Origin: JAJZMA01 sp021850405
Lineage (GTDB): Bacteria; Chloroflexota; Dormibacteria; Aeolococcales; Aeolococcaceae
Length of the DNA: 33,498 nt
NCBI GenBank assembly: GCA_027365835.1
Contig: DAHXLU010000089.1
Span: 1-33,498, forward strand
Direction of reading: 5' to 3'
The stretch's first letter is position 1; each line of letters starts with the position of its first letter. The position numbers and the translations under genes were made by a program. The notes beneath the pieces were generated by a model. The model saw only the letters and a program-made list of their open reading frames with translations, did not search any database and was not told the origin of the DNA. Positions 7,964-14,539 of this stretch are shown here, in pieces.

Positions 7964-9181
7964 ATGCGAAATCTTGTATTTGCGGTTCTGGTGGCGTTTA
8001 TCGCCAGTTTTTTCCTCACTGCGGCCTCGGTCCGGGCACTGGCACCGGCACCTCCCCTGCAGGCCGAGGTGAACCTGGTCTCCTCCACATTTACGATTCC
8101 AGGGCATCCGCCAGCCATCCCCATGCCTTCTTCTGGCAGCATGGCTGTCGCGGTTGAGGGTGCTGGTGTGGTGGCGCAGAAAAATGGCTCACAGGTTGGC
8201 GCAATAGGCTCCATTGCCAAGATCATGACGGCACTGCTGGTGCTGCGGGCACACCCGCTTGCCCCTGGTGCGCAGGGCCCAACGCTCACGATAAACGCTG
8301 CGGACGTGGCAGATTATGAGAGGGTTGTGGCCGAGGACGGCTCTTCGGTTGCCGTGACACTGGGGGAGAAACTTACCGAAAGGGATCTTCTGCTGGGCCT
8401 CCTGCTGCCGTCTGCCAACAATTTTGCAGATCTGCTGGGCACATGGGTGGCAGGATCAGATGGGGCCTTTGTTGCACAGATGAATGCGCAGGCACAAGCT
8501 CTCGGGATGAATTCCACCCATTTTGCCGATACGAGTGGCTACTCGAGCCAGACCGTATCTACCCCGCTGGATCTCATCACGCTGGGAAGGGTTGCGCTGG
8601 CAAACCCCACTCTCGCCCAGCTGGTCAGGACCCAGCAGGCAACCATGACCAATGGGGAGACCATCTACAACCTTGACAGTCTGCTCTCGACTCCAGGATG
8701 GCTGGGTATAAAGACCGGGGAAACCGGGGCGGCCGGAGCGTGCCTCCTCTTTGCTGCCCGCGAGCAGGTTGCTGGGGGTCACTTTGTCACAGTCATAGGG
8801 GCCCAGCTGGGCGCCTCCTCTCTTTCCAGTGTCTTTTCCAGTGTCTCGCGGGCAGTAACAGCTACGGTTGACGCTTCCACCCTGTTTGGTCCAGCTGCCC
8901 TGCCCATGACCATAAACGGCTATCTGCGGACGGCATGGGGCAGTGCTAGCCACGTGACACCGGTCATGGCGGGTAACCCACAGATTGTCGTTTTTCCCGG
9001 AGAGACGGTGGATGCCCTGCTTACGATCTCAGCTACCAGTGCAGAAAATGGCCTTTCCCCAGGACACAGGGTTGGCGAAGTTACTCTCTGGGAAGGAGGC
9101 CAGGTGGTAGCGCGGTGGAACGTGCTGCTCAACAGTCCCATAAAGCCGGTTCCGATAGGATGGCGGATCCTGAACGACTAG
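7964..9181 (+). CDS. serine-type D-Ala-D-Ala carboxypeptidase (S11)
   Basis: Penicillin-binding-protein-type carboxypeptidase (peptidase S11, PBP5/DacA-like) that removes the terminal D-alanine from peptidoglycan stem peptides outside the membrane. The three active-site motifs are intact: SxxK at Ser83-Lys86 (SIAK), SxN at Ser150-Asn152 (SAN), and KTG at 250-252. A hydrophobic segment at about residues 3-25 is a signal peptide or membrane anchor. The length, 405 residues, is normal, and a C-terminal ~100-residue beta domain follows the catalytic part. ATG 7964 is preferred; GTG 7955 is in frame. A TACCAT box at 7949-7954 suggests a start at or near the first transcribed base. The hydrophobic C-terminal anchor helix seen in PBP5 is absent, so attachment is probably N-terminal. 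Confidence 0.93.
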   Translation: MRNLVFAVLVAFIASFFLTAASVRALAPAPPLQAEVNLVSSTFTIPGHPPAIPMPSSGSMAVAVEGAGVVAQKNGSQVGAIGSIAKIMTALLVLRAHPLAPGAQGPTLTINAADVADYERVVAEDGSSVAVTLGEKLTERDLLLGLLLPSANNFADLLGTWVAGSDGAFVAQMNAQAQALGMNSTHFADTSGYSSQTVSTPLDLITLGRVALANPTLAQLVRTQQATMTNGETIYNLDSLLSTPGWLGIKTGETGAAGACLLFAAREQVAGGHFVTVIGAQLGASSLSSVFSSVSRAVTATVDASTLFGPAALPMTINGYLRTAWGSASHVTPVMAGNPQIVVFPGETVDALLTISATSAENGLSPGHRVGEVTLWEGGQVVARWNVLLNSPIKPVPIGWRILND

Positions 9182-9249
9182 TCCCTGCTCTTGCAGTGTG
9201 GCCTGAGGCAGCACGAGCAGGTCTGTGAGGGAGCGGGCTCTTTCTCCTT

Positions 9250-9618
9250 CTACCAGGCTCCTTCGGTACGCTCAGCCGCCAGTTTCAGAGCTTCCATGAC
9301 ATCGTCGCCCCGCTGGGCCAGGTCCGCCGATACGCGCACCGTCTCCAGCCGCTCCTTGGCCAGTACCACCTCCACTTCATGGAGGCCCAGATGACCTTTC
9401 TGGGATGGATGTCCTGAGAACGCTGAGAGTGGCACGCGAAGCTTCTCCCGCATTGCTCTTGGTGAGAGCTCACCAGCCTTGACGATGATGGCATGGGGGT
9501 CAGTCCGGGCTGGACCAATCCGGAAGCGATAGACAGTCCTGCCCGATTTGGCACACGTCTCACACCGTCCAAACCGGTCCTCAGGCATCTCGGGACGCTT
9601 CAGGCAGACACGGCACAT
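9250..9618 (-). CDS. small zinc-ribbon-like protein, function unknown
   Basis: Unrecognised 122-residue protein. Two CxxC pairs at residues 2-5 and 19-22 should form a zinc ribbon at the very N-terminus. The remainder is mixed alpha/beta with a helical end (DVMEALKLAAERT). ATG 9618 is chosen over the in-frame ATG 9624 because the strong AAGGAGGT site is 8 bases from the former and only 2 from the latter. A -10-like TAAACT lies about 34 bases upstream. It is convergent with the carboxypeptidase gene and divergent from folD. The good ribosome-binding site and motif make it a real gene, but nothing shows what it binds. Confidence 0.75.
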   Translation of the reverse strand: MCRVCLKRPEMPEDRFGRCETCAKSGRTVYRFRIGPARTDPHAIIVKAGELSPRAMREKLRVPLSAFSGHPSQKGHLGLHEVEVVLAKERLETVRVSADLAQRGDDVMEALKLAAERTEGAW

Positions 9619-9651
9619 GAGCATTACCTCCTTATCTGGTTGGCAACCTGG

Positions 9652-9659
9652 AGTTTACC
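9652..9659 (-). promoter_or_regulatory. -10-like box GGTAAACT of the zinc-ribbon gene
   Basis: The complement of 9652-9659 reads GGTAAACT. The TAAACT part would place the transcript start near 9645, giving a leader of about 27 bases with the AAGGAGGT ribosome-binding site. No convincing -35 is seen. The same octamer precedes two other leftward genes in the window. Confidence 0.4.
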
Positions 9660-9754
9660 GCGCTATAGCTACACTCCGGCGGGAGACTGGTTATGGCTAA
9701 CGGACTCCGCGTGCCTGTGGGCCTGTGTATCACCTTGATGTGTGCTGCTCTGCG

Positions 9755-9760
9755 CTACAG
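9755..9760 (+). promoter_or_regulatory. -10-like box placed for leaderless folD transcript
   Basis: TACAGT ends seven bases before the folD ATG at 9768, so transcription would begin at or beside the start codon. There is no Shine-Dalgarno sequence to compete with this reading and no good -35. Confidence 0.4.
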
Positions 9761-9767
9761 TTTGGGG

Positions 9768-10625
9768 ATGACAGCCAGCATGATTGATGGGCGTGCCCAG
9801 GCCCAGGCCGTTGAGGAAGCGGTGCGCAGCTGCCTTGCCTCCTGGCCTGCTGGTGTGGCTCCCAGGCTCCAGGTGGTGCTGGTGGGAGATAACCCGGCCT
9901 CCCTCGTCTACATCGCTGGCAAGGAGCGCGCATGCAATCGCGTGGGCATCTCCTCGGATCTCCTCAGACTGCCCACGACAACCAGCACAAAAGAGCTGCT
10001 GGCTCACCTTGACAGGCTGGCAGATGACGTGACTATCGATGCCATCCTGGTCCAGATGCCACTTCCAGCGGGGATTGATGTTGCTGCGGTGGTCTCTGCA
10101 CTTCCCCCGGAAAAGGACGTGGATGGCTTTAGTCCATACAATATCGGCAGACTCGCAGCCAGATGGCCCGAGGTAATACCCTGCACGCCCAGGGGATGCA
10201 TGCGCCTGATCCGGAGCACAGGTATGCAGATCGACGGGGCAAGGGCGGTGGTTGTGGGGAGGGGATGGGTGGGCAACCCGATGTCCATGCTGCTCACCCG
10301 GGCCAACGCTACAGTGACTGTTTGCCACCGTTTTACCCGCAACATGGCTGACATCACTGCCCAAGCGAGTATCCTAGTGTCTGCAGTTGGTATCCCGGGC
10401 CTGATCCGCGCTGAGCACATAGCTCCTGGGGCAGTGGTCATCGATGTTGGCCAGAAGCGCGTCGAGGGCCATCTGTACGGGGACGTAGACAGGCAAGCAG
10501 GAGAGGAATTGGCAGGATGGCTAACACCAGTACCAGGCGGCGTGGGGCCAATGACCATAGCGATGCTGATGGACAACACAGCACGCCTCGCCGCGCGTCG
10601 AAGAGGCCTGCCCGCACCACGCTGA
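9768..10625 (+). CDS. folD: bifunctional methylenetetrahydrofolate dehydrogenase/cyclohydrolase
   Basis: FolD interconverts 5,10-methylene-, methenyl- and 10-formyl-tetrahydrofolate in one-carbon metabolism, using NADP; cytoplasmic dimer. At 285 residues it has the normal length. Visible signatures are the catalytic-lysine region SLVYIAGKERA, PEKDVDGFSPYNIGRL, PCTPRGC, the nucleotide-binding VVVGRGWVGNP and the C-terminal TPVPGGVGPMT. The nucleotide-binding turn is slightly unusual: the common VGRSxIVGxP is shortened by one residue and its serine is glycine. The frame is open 25 codons upstream to 9693, but ATG 9768 fits the family N-terminus (MTASMIDGR) and a leaderless-type promoter. The next gene begins 15 bases after its stop or overlaps it, so the two are likely co-transcribed. 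Confidence 0.96.
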   Translation: MTASMIDGRAQAQAVEEAVRSCLASWPAGVAPRLQVVLVGDNPASLVYIAGKERACNRVGISSDLLRLPTTTSTKELLAHLDRLADDVTIDAILVQMPLPAGIDVAAVVSALPPEKDVDGFSPYNIGRLAARWPEVIPCTPRGCMRLIRSTGMQIDGARAVVVGRGWVGNPMSMLLTRANATVTVCHRFTRNMADITAQASILVSAVGIPGLIRAEHIAPGAVVIDVGQKRVEGHLYGDVDRQAGEELAGWLTPVPGGVGPMTIAMLMDNTARLAARRRGLPAPR

Positions 10626-10639
10626 AGGACCGGCTTGAT

Positions 10640-11140
10640 GTGCGGTGGTCGCATCAGGAGGCGGTAAAACCGTATGCGCGGCCGTTTGGCGTCATCTTCC
10701 GGGATCCCAAGGGGGTAGCTGTCGGTGGAGTCGCCGTGAACGGACCTGACCTGCTCTACTACCGTCAGTTCCAGGCTGCAGTCCTGGACCTTACGGGCGA
10801 ACTGTTTCTGGACGAGGCGGTGGAAAGCGCTCCGGATCCGCAGGCTGCCTGGCTGGAGGAGATATCGGCCCTGCTGCCCCCGGTGGAGGAGTGCACTATC
10901 CGGGTGCTCTCCAATTTTGATGATGACAATGGTCGCACCTACCGCTTTGCCGTTGGAGAAGACTCTGGTGGGCTCAATGCCAGACAGCTCCTTGAGTACC
11001 AGGAGTTCCAGGCGGTAGTTGCGCACAAGACGGGGGCTCTTTATCGCAATTCGTCGGTGGAAAAGATTGCAGATTTCAACCAGCGCCAGACTGCGTGGGT
11101 TGCCGAACTGGGTCGCCTGCTCCACCGGTCTGCTCCCTGA
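10640..11140 (+). CDS. unrecognised protein built of two diverged ~79-residue repeats
   Basis: Unknown function. From GTG 10640 the protein has 166 residues. Two units can be aligned by eye: LLYYRQFQAAVLDLTGELF (from residue 38) and LLEYQEFQAVVAHKTGALY (from residue 117), each ending in W(L/V)xExxxLL. The period is about 79 residues. Each unit seems to have a short beta part followed by helices. Two starts are possible. ATG 10517 would overlap folD by 109 bases and add a basic, low-complexity N-terminus. GTG 10640 lies 15 bases after the folD stop with GAAGGA ten bases before it, and I prefer it. A long leftward frame (10004-11125) covers the same DNA, but folD and the internal repeat favour this strand. 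Confidence 0.65.
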   Translation: MRWSHQEAVKPYARPFGVIFRDPKGVAVGGVAVNGPDLLYYRQFQAAVLDLTGELFLDEAVESAPDPQAAWLEEISALLPPVEECTIRVLSNFDDDNGRTYRFAVGEDSGGLNARQLLEYQEFQAVVAHKTGALYRNSSVEKIADFNQRQTAWVAELGRLLHRSAP

Positions 11141-11178
11141 AGGCTGTGCCCAGGTAATGGTGGGACCGATTGCGTGAC

Positions 11179-12753
11179 ATGATCCCGTGGCGAGGGTTTA
11201 TTGCCATAAGGGCTCTGTCTGGGGGAGTGCTCCTGCTGGTGCTCCTGGCAGGGTCAGGATGGGCCCTGGCTTCCGCGCTTGCCACCAAACCTACCCCTGA
11301 TCTCATTGCGATGGCAAGCGCTGGCAAGGGGTTCACCCCTCCGCCTGACAGCAGCGTCTGGCTGGATGTGGAGCTCTATGCGCACAGTGGCTCCAGCTAC
11401 ATGATTGTGCATGAGCCACTTTCATCAGCGTCGGTTGCAAATGCTCCAGCCACTGCACCCCTTGCCCAGAGTGCCGTGCCTGCAGGTTCATACAAGAGTG
11501 CTGTAGCAAGGCTCAATACTGGAAGCGGCAAAGTTCTTGCTTCCAGCCGAATTGCCGGCATTGAGATAAAAGCGGGCCAGCTTACGCCGCTACTGGTTGT
11601 GCTGGGGGAGGCCAGGGGGGGGGTGCTGCTCCGGGGACTCTATGCGGGAACCCTTGACGTGAATCTGGGGCTCCAGGTGGCAGCCGGGACGGCACTGACG
11701 GTGCCATCTGTGCCGCTTGAGACAGCAGCAGGTGCTCCCTTCAGCTTCTCCAGCCAGAACGGCCATCCCTTTCTCGTCATCTCCTTTATCACTGAATGCC
11801 AGGAGACCTGCCCGATAGCCATGGGGCAGATACTGGCACTGCGCAATGAGCTTGCAGCGCAGGGGCTGCTGGGCAGGGTTCCCATCTTTGCCCTTACACA
11901 GGACCCAGCAGACGACACACCACACGTCCTGCAGCTGTACCAGAAGATGACCCAGCTGCCATTTACCTTCCTTACCGGTACTGTCGCCAACGTTGACCTG
12001 TTCTGGCAACAGCTTCACGTGCCGCCCATACAGCGCGTGCCCTGGGGCAAGGCTACGGCCCCGCTCTTTTTTGCTACCGGCAAGCCAGAACCATACAACA
12101 TCATCCATGCCTCGGTAGTGGTACTCGCAGATGGTAACGGTGCTGTTGTGCACCTTTATGAAGGCCAGCCCACGGCCCTGGCGCCGCTGCCTGCTCCTCT
12201 GCACAGCTATCTGGACTCCCAGGGTGTAACGGAGCTCTCCCAGCAGGGATCCTGGACCTACCAGGACGTGGATACAGAAGTGCGCAGCCTGCTCGCTCTT
12301 GCCCCTGCTCCCGCACCTTCTGTTATCACCGGTAGTGGGCCGGGCGGAAGCAGGCTGCCCGGGTTTACCCTCTCAAGTCTTGCCGGAGGGCAGGTCAGCC
12401 TTTCTGGCGTGCTGGGACACGAGGTGGTCCTCTCGTTCTTTGCAACCTGGTGTACCGCCTGCCGCGCTGAGCTGCCAGCGCTTGTCCGGACTGTTGCCGC
12501 AGCCCCTGGCAGGCCCATCCTGCTTCTCATAGATGACGGAGACTCTGCGACATCGGTGCACACCTTTCTTTCCCAGCTCGGCATCAGCCATGCAGAGGTG
12601 CTTCTGGATCGCAATCAGCGTGTGTCAGGTGAGTACGGCATTTCAGGCCTTCCAGTCACCATCTTCATAAACGCGAAAGGACGGCAGGTGCGCCGCTTTA
12701 TAGGTGAGATGACGCCCGCCGATATGCAGGCGGGTCTGCAGGCCGCTGCCTAG
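11179..12753 (+). CDS. Sco1/SenC-like domain fused to a TlpA-like thioredoxin
   Basis: A 524-residue exported or membrane-anchored protein with two thioredoxin-fold domains. Residues 10-33 form a signal anchor. Residues 55-170 are an unrecognised beta-rich domain. Residues 185-350 match Sco1/SenC: the copper motif CxxxCP (Cys207, Cys211 in ECQETCPIA) and the copper-ligand histidine His310 (IIHASVV). After a proline/alanine linker, residues 390-524 match TlpA/ResA, with WCTAC (Cys425, Cys428) and a GISGLPVTIFI cis-proline loop. Sco proteins deliver copper to the CuA site of cytochrome oxidase, and TlpA-type proteins keep Sco and Cox2 cysteines reduced, so the fusion joins chaperone and reductant. 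TTG 11170 is an alternative start. A G9 run lies at 11615-11623. No oxidase genes are in the window. Confidence 0.88.
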   Translation: MIPWRGFIAIRALSGGVLLLVLLAGSGWALASALATKPTPDLIAMASAGKGFTPPPDSSVWLDVELYAHSGSSYMIVHEPLSSASVANAPATAPLAQSAVPAGSYKSAVARLNTGSGKVLASSRIAGIEIKAGQLTPLLVVLGEARGGVLLRGLYAGTLDVNLGLQVAAGTALTVPSVPLETAAGAPFSFSSQNGHPFLVISFITECQETCPIAMGQILALRNELAAQGLLGRVPIFALTQDPADDTPHVLQLYQKMTQLPFTFLTGTVANVDLFWQQLHVPPIQRVPWGKATAPLFFATGKPEPYNIIHASVVVLADGNGAVVHLYEGQPTALAPLPAPLHSYLDSQGVTELSQQGSWTYQDVDTEVRSLLALAPAPAPSVITGSGPGGSRLPGFTLSSLAGGQVSLSGVLGHEVVLSFFATWCTACRAELPALVRTVAAAPGRPILLLIDDGDSATSVHTFLSQLGISHAEVLLDRNQRVSGEYGISGLPVTIFINAKGRQVRRFIGEMTPADMQAGLQAAA

Positions 12754-12806
12754 AAAGCCGCGCCCCCTTTACAGCCGGGAGAGTACCCATCCTCCTGGGT
12801 CACCCA

Positions 12807-13538
12807 CTACTTGAAGCCGAACATGCCCTCGTGGAAATCGCCTGTTTCCACCCATTTCCTTATGACCCGGTCAATGGTGCTGCTGTCGATCTCATTGAGC
12901 CCCCAGGACCTGGCATTGCCTTCGACGGCATCCAGGACCTGTCCACGCACAAATTCAGGAATGCGCTCAAAGCGGGCACGCGCCTCGTCTGTCCATGGAA
13001 GGCGATCTTCGGACCGCGTTTCTATGTTTTTTGAGACCTTGCCCCACATCTCATACTTCTTCTCCATGATCTCTGGAGTGATGGTGTTTCCCAGATTCAG
13101 CTTGCTTGCCGTCCACTCCACCCGCCACCGGGTAAGTTCACGACAGAATTCCGGCACATTTTCCAGCCGCTTCCTTGCTTCATCGGTCCAGACAAACTGA
13201 AGCGTGCCAGTCTTCTCCGAGAGGGGATGACCATAGCCCATCTTCTTTTCCAGCTGCCGCACAAAGGCAGCAGTGATTTCGGGCGCCTGGCTTTTGCCCG
13301 CACGCTCCTCAATGGCTGCTCTCGCCATCCGGACAGCGCGCTCCTCCGGGAGCCCTGTGGCCGGGGCCACATGGCGCGCATGCTGCTCTACGGCCTGCTC
13401 CAGGCCGGTGCTCCACCCTTCCTGGCTGGCGCTACCCGGAAAGGGACACGCGGCAGCTGTTTTCGGGCTGCCGTCTTCTGGGTGCTTACCTTTCTCCGAC
13501 GGCGCACCGCTGTCGTGGGGGAAGGGGCATTTTTCCAT
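12807..13538 (-). CDS. tandem PCP_red-domain protein with two Cys-Pro motifs
   Basis: A 243-residue protein with two copies of the PCP_red domain (Pfam family first known from the C-terminus of light-independent protochlorophyllide reductase BchB). Copy 1 is at about 115-165 (FVWTDEARKRLENVPEFC) and copy 2 at 180-232 (LPWTDEARARFERIPEFVR). A stretch at 65-100 resembles the second half of the domain and may be a decayed third copy. The N-terminus has CPFP twice, at residues 4-7 and 31-34, which look like Cys-Pro heme-regulatory motifs. Such stand-alone proteins occur in non-phototrophs and their role is not established; tetrapyrrole or Fe-S handling is inference. A -10-like TAAACT ends six bases before the ATG, and there is no ribosome-binding site. 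Confidence 0.8.
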   Translation of the reverse strand: MEKCPFPHDSGAPSEKGKHPEDGSPKTAAACPFPGSASQEGWSTGLEQAVEQHARHVAPATGLPEERAVRMARAAIEERAGKSQAPEITAAFVRQLEKKMGYGHPLSEKTGTLQFVWTDEARKRLENVPEFCRELTRWRVEWTASKLNLGNTITPEIMEKKYEMWGKVSKNIETRSEDRLPWTDEARARFERIPEFVRGQVLDAVEGNARSWGLNEIDSSTIDRVIRKWVETGDFHEGMFGFK

Positions 13539-13544
13539 GGCCCC

Positions 13545-13552
13545 AGTTTACC
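13545..13552 (-). promoter_or_regulatory. -10-like box GGTAAACT, leaderless position
   Basis: The complement of 13545-13552 reads GGTAAACT; the TAAACT ends six bases before the ATG (13538) of the PCP_red gene. A start at the A of ATG is implied. The octamer recurs upstream of the zinc-ribbon gene and fmdB. Confidence 0.45.
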
Positions 13553-13577
13553 CAGTTTTGCTGGCTGCTGGGTGCGA

Positions 13578-13611
13578 GCGCCTGCGGGGCACGAATTTCC
13601 CCCGCAGGCGC
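13578..13611 (-). terminator. 12-bp perfect hairpin after thioredoxin
   Basis: GCGCCTGCGGGG (13578-13589) and CCCCGCAGGCGC (13600-13611) form a perfect 12-bp stem with a 10-base loop, beginning about 12 bases beyond the thioredoxin stop in the direction of transcription. No T-run follows, so it may be a terminator of the U-less kind or a 3' stabilising hairpin. Confidence 0.55.
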
Positions 13612-13623
13612 GTGCTGTTATCC

Positions 13624-13959
13624 CTACGCGTGGCTCGCCAGTGCTGAGTCCAGCTTCTGGGTAAGTGCTGCCTTGGGCATGCTTCCGACGATGCGGGCGG
13701 TTGCTTCGCCCCGGTGGAAGACAAGCAGTGTTGGGATGCTCATTACCCCGAACTTTCCGGCAGTTACCGGATTGGCATCCACGTCCAGCTTGGCGACTTT
13801 CAGTTTGCCCTCATAGTCAGAGGCTATCTCTTCCACGATGGGGGCGATGGCGCGGCATGGGCCACACCAGCTGGCCCAGAAATCCACGAGTACTGGCAGG
13901 TCGGAGTCCAGTACTTCGGTCTTGAAACTGTCATCGGTGACAGCGGTTGGGTGAGACAT
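13624..13959 (-). CDS. trxA: thioredoxin
   Basis: Cytoplasmic protein-disulfide reductase of 111 residues, the normal length. The active site WCGPC is at 31-35 (Cys32, Cys35), the buried aspartate lies in LVDFWASW, and the cis-proline is Pro76 in SIPTLL. The frame runs 85 codons further upstream through the fmdB gene, but ATG 13959 has AAAGGAGA at ideal spacing. It lies 31 bases after the FmdB-type gene, most likely in the same transcript, and is followed by a strong hairpin. No thioredoxin reductase gene is in the window. Confidence 0.95.
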   Translation of the reverse strand: MSHPTAVTDDSFKTEVLDSDLPVLVDFWASWCGPCRAIAPIVEEIASDYEGKLKVAKLDVDANPVTAGKFGVMSIPTLLVFHRGEATARIVGSMPKAALTQKLDSALASHA

Positions 13960-13990
13960 GTCTTCTCCTTTGTCTTTGGCGCCGCAGTGA

Positions 13991-14401
13991 CTACGGCCCG
14001 GTTTTGGTTGTCTTGTTGCTGCTTGCGGCTGCACTTTGGGTAGCGGCTGGCATGCCGGTAGAACTGCCCGTGCTGTCAGGGGTGCCAGCCCCGGCAGTCC
14101 TGGTTGCTTCGGATCCAGCTTTTTCGCTTTGGCCGCCTTCTGGTTTCTCTCCTTTTGTCCCTGGACTGGATTCACTGGCGGCCCCACTGCTGCCAGTGGA
14201 GCTGCCAGAGCCACTGCCAGATGCGCTCCTGGAATCGGTCTTGTAGAAGCCTGAGCCCTTGAAGACGATCCCGGCAGGATAGAACAGTCTGGTTCCAGCT
14301 CCTCCGCATGAAGGGCAGCTGGCTACCGGTTCGTCTGACATCTTTTGCCATAGCTCAAACTCTTCCTGGCAGCTGCTGCAGCGGTATCCGTAGGTCGGCA
14401 C
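13991..14401 (-). CDS. FmdB-family zinc-ribbon protein
   Basis: Small protein of the FmdB/CxxC_CxxC_SSSS family, often annotated as a regulatory protein although its role is not established. The N-terminal 45 residues hold the zinc ribbon: MPTYGYRCSSC...CPSCGG, with two CxxC pairs at about 8-11 and 29-32, followed by the family's FKGSGFYKTD. The last ~80 residues are a disordered Ser/Gly/Thr/Ala tail, much longer than usual but a known feature of the family. The start is GTG 14401, with GGAG about 13 bases upstream. It is the first gene of an fmdB-trxA unit with a recognisable promoter. Confidence 0.88.
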   Translation of the reverse strand: MPTYGYRCSSCQEEFELWQKMSDEPVASCPSCGGAGTRLFYPAGIVFKGSGFYKTDSRSASGSGSGSSTGSSGAASESSPGTKGEKPEGGQSEKAGSEATRTAGAGTPDSTGSSTGMPAATQSAAASSNKTTKTGP

Positions 14402-14443
14402 GATATTGGCGAGGCTCCTTTTCCTGGCTTGCTTGCAATGTCT

Positions 14444-14471
14444 AGTTTACCCGGTCATGCGATCCGGTAAA
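14444..14471 (-). promoter_or_regulatory. promoter of the fmdB-trxA unit
   Basis: On the reverse strand TTTACC (14471-14466) and TAAACT (14449-14444) are 16 bases apart. Transcription would start near 14437, leaving a leader of about 36 bases with an AAAAGGAG site. The -10 lies inside the octamer GGTAAACT shared with two other leftward genes. Confidence 0.5.
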
Positions 14472-14539
14472 CGGTGGGGTACCTGATCCTGCAGGGTGTA
14501 TGCATATCTTCAATGCCTGGCGCACCGCCCTGGTTACTG

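Noticed and set aside
7497..8072. 191-codon rightward frame overlapping the CDF start
   Set aside because: It reads antisense to the histidine-rich segment (Met/Val-rich product of CAT/CAC repeats) and then through the carboxypeptidase start in the wrong frame.
10004..11125. 373-codon leftward frame across folD and the two-repeat gene
   Set aside because: folD is certain on the other strand, and the internal repeat plus GAAGGA site support the rightward gene after it.
13960..14214. 85-residue N-terminal extension of thioredoxin
   Set aside because: It overlaps the FmdB-type gene, and ATG 13959 has an ideal ribosome-binding site.
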